64,000 nucleotides of DNA from Chromobotia macracanthus (taxonomy: Eukaryota > Chordata > Actinopteri > Cypriniformes > Botiidae), in NCBI GenBank assembly GCA_036877525.1, contig JAZGTH010000002.1:7982501-8046500 (forward strand), in the 5' to 3' direction. Positions 11,721-24,700 of this stretch are shown here, one piece after another. A program made the translations under genes and the position numbers. Position 1 is the stretch's first letter. Each line of letters begins with the position of its first letter. The notes below the pieces were generated by a model. It searched no databases and had not been told where the DNA came from. It worked only from the letters and a program-made list of their open reading frames with translations.

Positions 11721-14230
11721 CGGCAACTGACAATCATTTAGTCGGCAAGTACTGTCAAGATGTTTTGAAAGAGAATAATACGGGTTTTTTTTTAAAGAAA
11801 ATGAAAAAGATTAGTAAGAATATGAAAACCTTATGAAGCGACATTTCTTAAATAATTATAAAAAGCAGCTTTATTAGCAGACTCTCGCAGATGGATGGCT
11901 CGGATCTGTTTAATAGCATATGCTGACACGGGTCGTCCACGCTTTGTAAGTTCTTTCCAATGGGGCAAATAAAACAAAGTAGTTTATATCTGCAGCCCTG
12001 TTTGTACTCGTACTTGTCATATTAAATTATTTTCTTTATGTATCCATGACCTTCAGGTGATGTGCTGACTGTTCTACCTCTGAGAGACGTCTGTGAGCCA
12101 TCAAACAAGCAGATAAAACAAAGATTAGACAGACAAAGAGCTGACAAAAACTCTGCATAATTTACAGACAACAGTGGCAGAACAACCCAGAAAGTAACGC
12201 TGAATGTTCTACCTCTTATTCTTAGCTGTCTTTCGGCCTATAAATTATTAGTTTGTGTAGCTTGACTTCAATGTCCTTTTTATCTATTCCATGACGTTGA
12301 TTTTGGTGTGACCCAGGAAACCCAAAGGATTATGGGAGATTTGGAATATGTAGCTGTTGTCTCTACATCTAGATCAAATCCATAGAGAGAGAGGGCATTG
12401 CCTCATTAAGCACAGTGATTGGATCAGGCATGAGACAAAAAAGGGAGCGGCAGAATATCAATGTATCCCAGCAGAACAATATAGAGGTCAATAATAGCAG
12501 TCTAAAACTGAAGCCTAAAGCTGATACAACCCATTTCAGCCAGGCATTTGCTATACCATTTGCTTAATGCATGCTAGGGCACCATAACTGTCCATTATGT
12601 ATGTAAAGGCATGTAGAATTCTACTTGATAGGTTTCAGTTCACCTTTGACTCCCTGTTCTCCTATCATTCAGCTGCATAAATATTGTTAAGTCACTAAAT
12701 GGATGCCACATAAACATGTAGTGCATTGAAACGGGTTTGGGGTGAGGAGTCTGTCATTCAGGCTGTCACAAAATTTACTGTTACTCTGAATGAGTGCTAA
12801 TGTTTTGCAGAGGAATAGAGCCTTACAATGTTCAAAGTTCATGGATTCAAACTAGATGAACACTTGGCAAACCTCCCAGCATGTCTCATATTATACTAAA
12901 AACCTGAGAAACCAAGTTCGAGCCTTATAATCTTTTCACCTAGAACATTCTATACAATCACACCGAATGCAGTCATTCACAGCTCACCAACAGCGTGATT
13001 TCTGAAAATTAATTATTCATTAGCAAGAAAAACAGAATGATTATAGGGTTATCGCTGCACAATGTCATGCCCTAAGATTGACTCAGTTCAGGTAAAGAGT
13101 CAGATAAGTAGTGCTTCAGATGTTGTGAGGCCTGTTTTGGCAACAGCTGCTGTCCTGATATCCTCACCAAATATTTATAGGTCTCCTGACATGAGAGGAT
13201 TCATTTTTAGATTTGTGAGGAGACCCAAAGTTCCATTAATAAAAAATGCTGCAACTTCAAAATAATATATTGCAAAGCTTTCTGGGACTTCCAAAATAAG
13301 ATTCCTATAACAGCATGAGTGAATAGGTGGGAACTATTCAAATCACAGAGGTGATTGCATACGTTTATACTTAAGTTATTTTTAAACTCCCGCTTTTGTT
13401 GTATTCTATGCCTTGGCTATTACAAGATTTAAAGTTGGTAGATTTACTCTGCGAAAGATTATGCATAATAGACTTTAATATTTGAATCAAAACCCAGAAA
13501 AAGCCAGCTAGCACATGCCGTGAATGCTAATGTAGCTACAGCTTATTGTAACATTAAGTTGAGACCTTTAAGTTTGATAGACTGCATAAAAATCAGTTTC
13601 AAAAGCCCCTCTGTCAAGATGAAGGGGGAGCAGTTCAAATTCTATACGTTACAGATCATGCATTATTTATAGCACCACCTGTGAGTAACACCCTGTCAGC
13701 TGTTAGGCCACTTACCAGCCAATCACTGGCTCAAATAAAGAAATAAAACACACAATTGCAACTTTTTTCTGCACACTTGGCTGAAATTCGGGCCCATTAC
13801 TAAACAGCATTAACTGCTCATAAATGGAGCGAAATAGCTTTGTGATTTGTGGTTGTTATCTGTAATTTGCTGCCGCATTAAAGTTGGTGGATCAATTTTT
13901 AGCTATTCGCTCCCCCCTGGAAAATGTGACTCCATTGACAAAACCTGCATGCCAAAGCTTGGACTATGCTGGACTCAGATGACAAGTGTTTCAAAGACAT
14001 CATAAAGTAGCTATGAAGCAGAAATGAGAGTCTATTCACTCACTGTGGTGAAGGAGCTGTCCACTGGATCCTTCCTTCAGAGTGCTGCTCTGCTTTATGT
14101 TAACTGGCTGCAGGGAGCTGTTCACCTCATGATGGTGCTGATTTCCATTCTAGTCAGTTTAGATATTATGAACATCAACGACTTGCCCAAAACATGCACC
14201 CATTGAATGATAGAACGGTAAGAAATCTCC

Positions 14231-14258
14231 ACAGCACATAATGTTAGTTATGTGCTGT
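14231..14258. repeat. Short perfect hairpin
   Basis: An 11-bp perfect inverted repeat (acagcacataa and its complement) around a 6-base loop. No neighbouring feature suggests a role. Confidence 0.8.
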
Positions 14259-17200
14259 TAGTTAGTGACAACAATTCATGTTATTTGTCGCTAAATTGTA
14301 CAGCTGACTGACGCTGTCTATTGTGAGATAAATGGCTGCAGTTCCCTTCTCAAACAGCAGAGGTCTCCCTTCTATTTGAGCTGCCTGACATTTTATTTTA
14401 ATAAAGAAATGCTGTGATGTAACTTCAACGAGAGTTTTCGGGATGCAACACTTTGATTTTCTGATTTGGAAACACCGGTGAGTCAAAACATAAAAGGGCC
14501 ATCTAAACTGATATGAATTCATGGTAATTGACTTGCCTCATGGGAACAGTGATCACGTTTTAGATAACAATGCCATTACTAAAATATTGACAGCCCTGAA
14601 TGTGCGGGGACTCCGAGATAGCTGTATGTCCATAAAAACATGGTGTTGCAGTGTTGGGTTTTGTGAGTGTTTAGGTCAATACATGGGTGGAGAGGTCTAA
14701 ATTTCAGATTATTTACAGTTGCTGCACCAGGACTCAGACACTATAAGATTAATCATGCTCTGTCCTTGGAGAATAAGAAAAAGAGAGACCCCAATCACAA
14801 ATCCATGCTGACTTCAGCATCTGTCTCTTCTTCTCACACCCATATGCACAAGCGCACACACCCACACAGTTTCAAAAAAAATCCAATGATAAGTTATGCC
14901 AGCAAAGACGTTTGTTCCACTGTAACCAATAACAGGAGTTTAAACTCCTCATGCGTATCATCAGTCCCTGCTCTCGTATTTTCTACAAATTACTTTATAC
15001 AAATTAAGCAAACTTCCTTCTGTCATGAAGTTGGCTTGCATTTTTCAAGGGCACACAGAAGTGTTTAAGTGCTGAGCAGGACAGATTTGTCCCCTCCCGG
15101 GGTTCATCAACCATAGGGCCAAAGGGGGCCAACAGAGGCAATCCACCTGCTTAGCACTGCCCTTCTGTGGAGTTCTCCTCGTATGATTAATGGAACACCT
15201 TCCATGCGGTTGACTCTCATGCTCCCTGCGCGTGTTGCCTGGAGTCATGTCTTCACAGGCACCAAAGTCTCGAGCCAAACTGAGACTTTCTGCAGAAGAA
15301 CAAACTAATCTCACACGTCTGCTGTGGAAGCCCAACATAATGAGGCTGTCAACACTCCCAAACCCATCTGAAACTGTACCATCAAACTATCAACAAGCAA
15401 AGAAGGTTATATCCTTTCATGTCAAAGACACTGGAGGGAAAGTCACATGTATCTCACGTCCAATTTCAATTTCTCTCGAGAGAATAATTGACTATTCTGC
15501 CTCAGAGTGTGTATATATCTATCAATTCCCTCTGAGATCTTGATGCAGAGGCGGCCATTTTCGCTGAGCTGTTTGCCCTGACTTTTTTGTGAATTGAGGA
15601 TCGCTTTTCTGTCTCAGTCAAAGTGTTACGCTCTCCTTTTAGCAGGGTGACAGAGTGTTTGGAGAAATTGGGTCAAATGCTCATGCATCTCAAAATTGCA
15701 GTATTTCAGGGGATAAAAAGGCAAATAGCACGATAATTTATTTTGACTTTTCAACAAGATACAGTACTTACTGGTGTTCCTGTTTAATGCCCAATTGCGG
15801 GAGGCAAACTCCAACGTGGCATTACATACAGAAAAGATGATCAGGTCACTAGAGTGAGACCAGTGTGGGTCTGTAGTATCACTGCAGGCCTTAACCCCTC
15901 TAGCTTTCATTCAGGTTATAAAGGCAGGCTGAATAATTGGTTTTCTGGCTGACTGACCCTGAAAACATAGAAAAAAGATGGTTGAAATGAAGTGAACTAT
16001 CTGGGGGTGGATGGATTGAAATGCTGAGTACTAGAGAGTTGATAAGAGCCATTTGCATGAAGAAAATGTTCACAAAGGCTTGAAATGACACGCCTGAGAA
16101 AGAGAGAAAGGGGGCTGAAATGAGAAGAAACAGGTTGGATTCTTTAAACTTCCAGAAGGTCTTTGCTACCACAAGGGCGAGAAAGGACAGAGAGGAAGTA
16201 GGTTGAGATAGTTTTGTTTGTATAATTACTAAAAGAAACACATTTAAGTGGAAAATCAGGGAGAGCTTATTTCAGAAACAACTGTCAGTGGAGCAGTGGA
16301 ACCAGGCTATGCTACCATGATGTCATTATCAGAGTGACACAGATTCAAAATAAACACAGGAGCCCATCAGTCATCACAATCACCAAAATACACCTGTGTT
16401 TTCTGCTGTAGTGCCTCTCAGCAAACCAGGAGTGCAGCTTGAACAAACATGTTGCTTTCTTTGCAGTCAGATATTGTGAGTGGGTTTGCTTGGAGCTGAT
16501 AAGGATAAAAAAGGTCAAACTGACTCAAGACCTTGAGAGGAACCAAAAGGTATTAGCTAGGATTGACATAGGAAATGGAAAGCCAATGCTATGCTAAGCC
16601 TGGCAAGGCACTTATCTACCTCAATCTATAGCAGCGACAATACACTGCCCTGAGGTGTACAATTTTGAGTATTATGTAACGCTGCATTGCAGGTGTTCAG
16701 GAGCCTTCAGTCTCATTGTGTTGGTGTTGCTGTAGGCAATGGTTTTACGAGTCCTTGATGTAAACAAGACTGAGAAGACAGATTCACAGCTGAAAGACTC
16801 TGCCACTCTGATGGAAAATGCAAATGGATGTGGCTCCATGGGCAGGAAAAAAAACTCATAAATGTATCCCAAGATGCACCTCTTAACACAATGCCACTCT
16901 GCTCATAGCTTCAGAGTTTTTGAAATCACTGTTCAATACGTTCTGCTTGTGCAGTTATCTGATATGGGAATGCTTTAGTATCTCAGTCTGATAAGGCCCT
17001 GGACCACAAAATTGCTAAACACAAAGTAAATTAATGGGGGCGAGTGGGAACAAAACTGCAGCCGCATGATCAGTGAGCAAAAGAGAGAGAGAAAAAGACA
17101 GATATGAGAGAATGAGAGTCATTTTGCTCACCAGCTCGCTATGAGAAACCTGCCGATAATCGCTGAGAGCAAATGAGCCCCAGGTCCCTGCTGCCCTCCC

Positions 17201-20147
17201 ATGACAGAACAGTGGAGGCTGAGCCTGTGCTACGGTTCTGATTATTCCTTCTATCCTTGGGTCATTTCCAATTTAAGAAACATGCTATCAAAGCAAGCCA
17301 ATATTAAATACAGTGCCCCTATGAACATCATTGAATTCCTGTTAGAGGAAGAAGCCAACGGTAACAGAAATCCTCAGACGCTCCCGTTCTCTCATCCGGG
17401 AAGGAAAGGAATAATAATCGAATTTATCTGTCATTACCGGCTCCCTCCATTTGTTTTGCTGGGACTGTGCACAAAGCAGTCTGAATATGAAACAGAGTTG
17501 TCTTAAACGGTTTTCATCTTAAACCTCATTTCAAGAAAAGAGGCTAGATGCTAAACCTTAGTTTGATCAACATGCCAGATTTTTGTGTCACAGCAGATGA
17601 TGGTAATAATGATCGAGAAGCTGCATGCCAACCGTGACAACATATAAAGAAACAACACTCTCTACCACCTAGGAGATGTGTGGGCTGCTCTCTCACTCAT
17701 GTCCTACTGCTTTGTTTCATTCCTCAGTCATAGGAGAGAAAGCATCACCCTGGGGAAAAAGTAAGCTGGCGAGTCTGTCTTTTCTTGCATCCAAGAAAGG
17801 CTCAGCATGCCAGCGTGTCTGGGCAGGGTGTGTAGAGGGCATCGCTCTGGGCACCATAGGGAGATGGGCATGCCAGTGGGGTGTAGTGAGCAGCAGGCGT
17901 ACTTATTGGCTCACTACGACCTTCGTGAGTTTGGGGGGCATCAACTCAGTGAATTTACTCTCACTGGCAAGTCGGACACAGATACAACTACAAAAGAATC
18001 AAACATATTTTTATATGGAACATTGATTTCATGTATTTATAATTCTTACAGCCATTCTTTTGATATATTCCCAAGATGCATTTCTTTAGGTTACATGCAT
18101 GAAATAAACAGTTGGCTTAAAATGCATTATTTTCATTGTTCAGTCTGCCAGAGGGCCTGTGGTAGCATCACGAATGATCAAAAGACTTCTTTTTAATCTA
18201 ATTAGTTTTCATGCAAAAGGTGTGGTCCACATTACTGCTTTTTCTGTCCAAAAATCACCCACTTTGACAGGAAAAGCCAGCTAACTTGTAAAGCAATCAA
18301 CCACAGTTTTTGTTATTTTATATGCTGTTTACAGGTGGGTTTATCTGATATGAATTATACAACAATAGACTGGTGCGGAATAAGTAAATAAAGCAGAAAA
18401 TACAAGAAAAAATAAACATACCGACTATTTCACAGACATAACTATAAAAAAACTAAACAGAACAGAGTTTTTCCTTATTGAAATGTAGTTACTTGCTATC
18501 TAATGCCTTAAACAAAAATCTTCACTAACCTGAAAAAAATGCTAAATATGTTTATTTCATCTACAAAAGCACTTGTTTTACAAACCTGACACCTAAAAAA
18601 CCTGTTTGCACCTACTCCAGAAGTGTTAAATTAGCCAATCAGATTAGAGTTTTCCGGTTTCATAGGAAACCTGCATCAAACATATTGCTGTTGATGGCCT
18701 GCAAGCATGTAAAGCATTTGAGGTAAAGATTAAGCTTAATCTAAAAGCAGCTTCTGCTTCTTTTCTAATATAAATGATGAAAGAGCACAAATTTGCAGTA
18801 TTGTAAAAACAATCTTCCTCTAATGCAAATCAAGGATCTTTTATTACTTGCTTTCAGTAAATAAAGACCAATAAATGATCAGCAAAATCGCAGACTTGAA
18901 GAAACATAACAAAAAAGCTCCTAAAAGCATAAACCATGCAAAATCACTTTTGGCAACGGCGGAGACCATTTTTTTAGAAGATTTTTAGAATTTTCACGCA
19001 GGTGTCATGCACAGCCGCATCCATTTCACAGAAACAGATTAACAGTGACAGGAAAATACACTTCTGTGCATCAAAGTCAGAGCACCCCCACACCAAAACA
19101 ACACACTCTTGTCATTTCCAGACTTCTTTCCCCACAGAGCACAGCAATTACTTTTGCCTAGAAGCTGAAGGTCTTTTTGGTCTCTTTTTAGCTGGAAAGA
19201 AAACTTATGGCCGAATAAGAGAAAGAACCATACGTGCTTTGAAACCTAGACACTTGAAGTGGACTGTGAAGGGAGCAATATAGACACACACATCTCTTGG
19301 TTTACGTGGCATTTTGGTCCATATATTCTGATGCAATACACTACGGCAACACAGTAAGCAATTTCCAGAGGACGTTTGGAGAAGGATGACATTCATTTTC
19401 TCTTTTGCAAGGGCAGGACACTTCAAACTGCTGCAGGCCATCAAAGAAATAGTATTTTCCTGCCTACTTTCCAGAGATGATGATTGTAAAATGTAATACT
19501 GCTTACAGTGTACCCTCCCTTTACATTTAAAATGATGTCAAACATCAAAGAACAGGTGTCTTGATGTTACACCGCTGGCAGAAGTTTATAGAAGGCTAAA
19601 TGTGAAAAATAAAAACTAACATGGAAAGCTAGGGGTTATAAGTCTCACTTAATGATAACCATTCCTTTTTTAAATGTCTTTAATGAGACAGAATATATTA
19701 CACAGTGAAAATTATAGACAAAACCACCAATGAGAGAAAAGATACAGACATTTAAAATCATATTTTTGTTTAAATCTCTTAAAAGTGCCTTAATTTTTAT
19801 GAGAGCCCTGTACATACTAAAAAAAATCAAAATCAAAATTTTAAAGAGACAATTTTAACATATTATGAGTATCTGTAATGAAGACATTTATACACAGTTT
19901 GATATAAAGAGCCCAAACAGACAAAATAAGATATTCATTGATGGTCATTTTTCAATATCACATAATAAATAAGGCCAAATAAATATCTTTTTAATGTGAT
20001 GAGTTCATCTTTTTTAATGGAGTTCAGTTCAGAAATGTACTCTATTGAGATTTGTAAAGATCCATGAGATCCTGCTCTTGCATGTACACTACCCATGATC
20101 CCCTATATTCAAGTCCATTGAAACATCCATTCTTCAAATTCACAGCT

Positions 20148-20176
20148 CAAACGTTCAGTTAAAAGCTGAACGTTTG
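20148..20176. repeat. Short perfect hairpin
   Basis: An 11-bp perfect inverted repeat (caaacgttcag and its complement) around a 7-base A-rich loop. It lies about 2.3 kb downstream of the CCSER1 stop codon on the minus strand. Confidence 0.8.
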
Positions 20177-20825
20177 TCAGCTTTAATAAGGAATAAGGAA
20201 TGAGGAGCGTTCTTCCCTCCTGTAAAGCACACTTAACATTCAAGTGTCACAGAGTGGTGCCTACACAGAATTTAAACAGTATTGCTGAAACAGTCACCCA
20301 GGGTTGAATTGTCTCAAAGACCGTCTGACTACCAGCAGCGTCTGCTCTCATGAGGTCACCCTGAAATCACACGTGACAAACACGTTCCAGGCGAGGGAGT
20401 GTGATATCAATATACAGAAGAAATAGTTTATCGCAATAGTGTGATGGAGTTATAAAGCCTTTCTGTCCCTGGGCCTGATCTCACGTAAAGCAGGAAGTAG
20501 GTCTAAGAGCGAGAGAGACTGGGATAGAGAGAGGGAGAAAGTGATGGCGCTCCCAACAGATTGCTGAAATTGGAGCAGTGGACCTCTGGGAGCAGACCTG
20601 CTGGATGGATGGGACTGTGTTTCTTTAGGGTTTCCTTCTCCTCCATGTGTCCTTGCACAAGCTCCTGATCTGCAAAGCCGGGTCAACGCCGTCCCAATAT
20701 CAATGTTGTCCCATCGCTGCGAGAATGAGGCCATAACTCCTTTCAACAACCTCTCCTTAGAGTGCACACTATCTGTATTAAGATGTGTATGGCTGCTTTT
20801 CATGTATCAACATATTTAGCTAGGT

Positions 20826-22513
20826 TTTATTTGCTCACTATATTTAAATGAATATCAAAGCCTCATCTGTGTATAAATTGAAGTCAACTGGTAATATTGT
20901 ACATATGTATATGGATTAAAAGTGCTGTGAGTGATTTTTTCTGAATGGCCTGCAGAATGTATCCCAATTACCTGAGAGAGGACTAAATGAGGTGTCCTGA
21001 AATACAGTATCTCTGTTACAGGCCCAGGCTAAAAACTACATGTTTAGACAGATTCTTTGTTTAGCCAATCAGAAGACCTTTTCTGCCTCTCAATTTGCAT
21101 GTTCACAGGGAAGCCCATATATAAGAGACAGGAAGTCCATTTAAGTTAAGCACCATATTTAGCATTCTAAACAGTTTATCAGTTTGTCATGTGAGAACGC
21201 TGTTTTGCTACTGTTTCTCATGACATATTTGGCCAAACCATGATATTGTGGTGCTACTATCCTATTGGCCTTTGGGGTTTTGGAAAGTGAGGACCTGTCT
21301 ATTTAATTGCTAAGTCTGGTAAAAGTTCCAGAATAGCAGCAATCGCTTACAGCACCTTTACTGTGACTATTTTTTTCCCATAAAAAGCTTAAATTTCATC
21401 ACTAAAAGCACAACATTCTTCAAATCCAGCTGCCTTTAAGATCCAGCCACAGATCTTGTGTGCAGCAAAGACCGCAGTGTTTATGACTTGAGGCTTTACC
21501 ACCGAATCCTTCCACAAAGGCTGTCAAATCCATTTTAGCTTACAAGCAGTATACAAAAATCTTCGATTTCAATTTTTGTTTGCAGCCAAAATTAACAGAA
21601 AAAAAGAGGAGATTGCAATTAGAAAAGGCTAATGAGTGTTAAACTCCCTAACGGGGTCTGACAACACAAGGGTAATTCTCACCGGCAGCAATAGATTTAA
21701 AGGAATGTCTTCAACTGACTAGTGTTTGGCAATATATGCAGGGGTCTTGTTTACTGGAGTCATGATTACTGGTGCAAAATACTGTGCTGGGCTGTATATG
21801 TGACCTGGTATTACAAACATTACTACTAATTAGGTTTAATCTAACAAGACGGCTTATAATTGTGAGTCTAAGTTAAGACTTGTAAATGTAAAATGGTTTT
21901 GAAAACTGTTATGAAACCGAATAAGAGATTTGTACAGGGCCCAAAATTAACTTTAAGTCACAACTACCAATGTAGTGTAAATCGAGAACATGTACGAGCA
22001 GTTTCAAATAAAGTTCTCAGCCAACTGGTTTAATTGTCAAAAAACAATGTTTACTCACATTTGGTGCTGGCGGAGTGTTAACTTTGAACCCTGATTTTCT
22101 ATCAAAGGTTTAGTCTGCACATACTGTACCGTGGAATTCTGCAGAACCGTACATTGTAATGTTTTAGGGGTTAAAAGGTCTTTCTCTGGACTGTCTGTCT
22201 GAAGTACTTATTACAACAGAGCAGCACATTCTATTTCTTTAAAAAGGCTTGAGTAGTGCAGACAGACAGGTTTTAACAATTTACACAAACACCTTTAACT
22301 TAACTAAACAGATTCCTGGTGTGCAGTTAATGTCTAGCTGAAGTTTAGGAGGAACAACAGTATTAAGTTGCTGTGCAGAAAAATAACTGAGTACAAGTGG
22401 GTCTGAGGGTACTCGCGGTCACATCACTGAGAAACTGCACTGATGTTGAGCATGTGAGTGGAGTTTGTATCTGAGGCATGTGTCAATGATCTGTGTGTAT
22501 CTGTGTGTGTGTC
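20826..22513 (-). other. ccser1: Probable CCSER1 3' UTR
   Basis: Sequence following the CCSER1 stop on the minus strand. Candidate minus-strand poly(A) signals are the variant ATTAAA at 22029-22034 and the canonical AATAAA at 20826-20831. Which one is used, if either, cannot be told from sequence, so the left limit is set at the canonical signal. Confidence 0.35.
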
Positions 22514-23038
22514 TCAGGCATCCTGCTGAGCAAGAGCCTGCAGTTCAGCTGTATGAAGAGAGTGCTGTAGGAAGACATTTTTTCGGCTGTACATGTGTAG
22601 GGACAGCGGACCTCGGGGTGGCTGACCCAGACGACCAGTGAAGGAGGACTGAAGCCTGGGCAGAGGCCCCCGCTCGCTGCGGGCCCCTCTTTCACTGTCT
22701 GAGGACAGGCTGCGCGAGGGACTGGCCTTGCTGGGCAGACTAGTACTGCTGCCGGCTATCGCCCTGGGGATCTGAGAGGTGGCCGGGTGGTCTGTCTTCC
22801 GGGGTCCAGGTCCCTCGGACATTGGCGGTCCACCTTCAGCAGCAGCTCTTCGCACCGGTTCCCGCAATCCTCCCCCGCTTTGGCACGAGGACCAACTGCC
22901 TTCAGTTGGCCGCTCTGGCATAGGTCGAGTGTATTGGTCCGTGGCGAGCGCTCGCACCGACCGCCGCTCCCTTGTGAGACTGCTGCTGTTGCTGGGAATG
23001 TTGGTGTTTTGGCCTGTTGGTCGACTTGGATGAACTGC
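22514..23038 (-). CDS. ccser1: CCSER1 terminal coding exon
   Basis: This encodes the last 174 residues and the stop codon of CCSER1, a serine-rich coiled-coil protein. The mammalian gene is a large fragile-site locus; its molecular role is poorly defined and links to mitosis have been proposed. The exon opens after a strong acceptor (ttttgtttccgcag on the minus strand), in phase 0. The first 130 or so residues are rich in Ser, Pro and Arg, with a basic patch containing RERRSVRALATDQY. The C-terminus holds FTGRLGQPPRGPLSLHMYSR followed by KNVFLQHSLHT and a final QQDA. As recalled, human CCSER1 ends with almost the same segment (FTGRFGQPPRGP, SLHMYSRKNVF). GC content is higher than in the flanks. 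The other two frames are also partly open but lack this signature. Confidence 0.88.
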   Translation of the reverse strand, partial: AVHPSRPTGQNTNIPSNSSSLTRERRSVRALATDQYTRPMPERPTEGSWSSCQSGGGLREPVRRAAAEGGPPMSEGPGPRKTDHPATSQIPRAIAGSSTSLPSKASPSRSLSSDSERGARSERGPLPRLQSSFTGRLGQPPRGPLSLHMYSRKNVFLQHSLHTAELQALAQQDA

Positions 23039-24677
23039 CTGCGGAAACAAAAGATGGGTAGTAAGAGCAAATTAAGCCACTTAATTCACTGACATTTTGA
23101 CAAAGCTTCCTTGGCTTTCTAGAACCTTTTCCAATTGTTTCCAGACCAACTGGAGCTCTGCCTTTTTTTGGGAAGAGGAGGCCAAAGGCACACATTGTAG
23201 GGAGGTGGCACAAGAAATAAAGTCTGGAGCTGAGGAGCGAGAGCCACCTGTTCGTTTTGCACACAACACTGCTTTCTCCTTACATAACTGCCTTTCTGTT
23301 ATGCACAATGCTAAATGAGTGCAGTACACATATTGCAGGATTGTTTGATTCATATCTCAACCTGTAACTCAAACTGAGCTGGCAGAAAGTAACACTTGAT
23401 GCTAATCGGCACTTGACGAACTGTGGAAAAGCTGATTAGATATGATGTGGCTAATGTGAGAACTTCAGATGTGACGAAATTAAATTTAAACTAGAGGCAG
23501 TAATTGAATTGTTACATTACGGGACAGACTGCATGCATGGAAAGACGCACGTGCCAAAAGGTGAAGAAGGGGGGATGCATCTTTTGTTAACAACATGAGG
23601 AAGAGGATTGGCCGCTGTGATATTGTAATGGAGGGATTATAATGCCATGTCCTTTTTAAGTATGTGCTTTGCAGAATTCAGGTTCCCCAAATGCACGTGC
23701 TAGCAGGGCTAGCTACCTGCTCTGGAAAGAGGCCATAAATACACACACACAACAACTACAAACTACAGAGTCTGGTGGAAAAACAGCGAGTGGAGTAAAT
23801 CAAACTGATTTAACGGTCGTAATCCATTTGGGTCTTTATTAGCTTGTGAAGATGCTGGTTCTGTGCTAATGGTACGCTTCTGTTAAAAGCCCTTAGGCTG
23901 ATTATATGCAGTAGGCTGGATGTAGCAAGATTCAGCCTACTCATTTTCCACACTTCAGCACACCTACAAACACACATATACGCACCCTCCCGCACACACG
24001 CAACAAGGAACTGCTGAAAGGAACCAACGCTGTCTAAGCCTCGGGCACTGAGAGTAATCCCTGTGTATTATGTATAGTATTGGACTGATAACTGTGCCCA
24101 GTGTACACATATCTGGTTATGTATTACTTCCAAAAAATCCACTCAAGCAAGCACAACCCATTCTCATATTCTCAGAAAAATAATATGTTCAGGGAGGAGA
24201 AACCATTGAGCGGCACGTCTCGCCTGCGTCTCGACAAACAAGAATGTATTTCTTTGTTGTTTATTTTTTCCCGCAAACATGTAAAATAAATAGACACTAC
24301 GAATCGCCTGCCTCGCAGACACAAAGGTTTTCTTAAATAAACACCGTAAATAAAAAGTTTTCAGAGTTTCTTCTCAGACTTTCTGTGTGGATACATCATA
24401 TTTAACTCTGAGTACAGCAAGTACACAGAGTGTGCTATACTTACTCATCTTCCAGAAATGAATTGCATTAAATAAGAAATACACCTTTGTAATCACTTTC
24501 AGTCACACAGCAACAGAGAAGTAAACAATTAAACACGGTTTGGAGTGCAGTGAGCTGCTGTCTTCTTTTGCCACTGTCTCCCAAATGCCAGGGTCTACAT
24601 TCAACCAATGAGAGGCTGAGAGCATGCACTTTCTGAAACTCAATCCATCAAAACCAAATTGAGAAGTTGAGATGATG

Positions 24678-24700
24678 GAGAGAGAGAGAGAGAGAGAGAG
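24678..24700. repeat. (GA)n microsatellite
   Basis: About 11 uninterrupted GA units in a CCSER1 intron. Confidence 0.95.

Larger units (their letters stand above)
11721..20825. other. Intergenic region between GRID2 and CCSER1
   Basis: No exon, RNA gene or complete mobile element was recognised. Small open frames on both strands, such as those at 15045-15338 and 17676-18196, have no family motifs or convincing splice sites. Two short hairpins are present (14231-14258 and 20148-20176). This interval separates the 3' end of CCSER1 from the GRID2 promoter, so it could hold regulatory DNA for GRID2. Confidence 0.7.

Noticed and set aside
15045..15543. Overlapping open frames on both strands in the intergenic region
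   Set aside because: No motifs and no splice sites; both strands open to similar length by chance.
20450..20803. 117-codon open frame on the minus strand downstream of CCSER1
   Set aside because: No motif, low-complexity Ser-Leu run from a GA tract, no splice or start context. It lies at or just beyond the far end of the probable CCSER1 3' UTR.
22756..23264. Other open frames overlapping the CCSER1 terminal exon on both strands
   Set aside because: They are shadows of GC-rich coding DNA; only the frame ending at 22514 carries the CCSER1 C-terminal signature.
23081..23353. Minus-strand open frame with a coiled-coil-like end (AELQLVWKQLEKVLES) just upstream of the CCSER1 terminal exon
   Set aside because: As an exon it would leave an intron of only about 60 bp, its acceptor and donor are poor and no matching CCSER1 segment is known to me.
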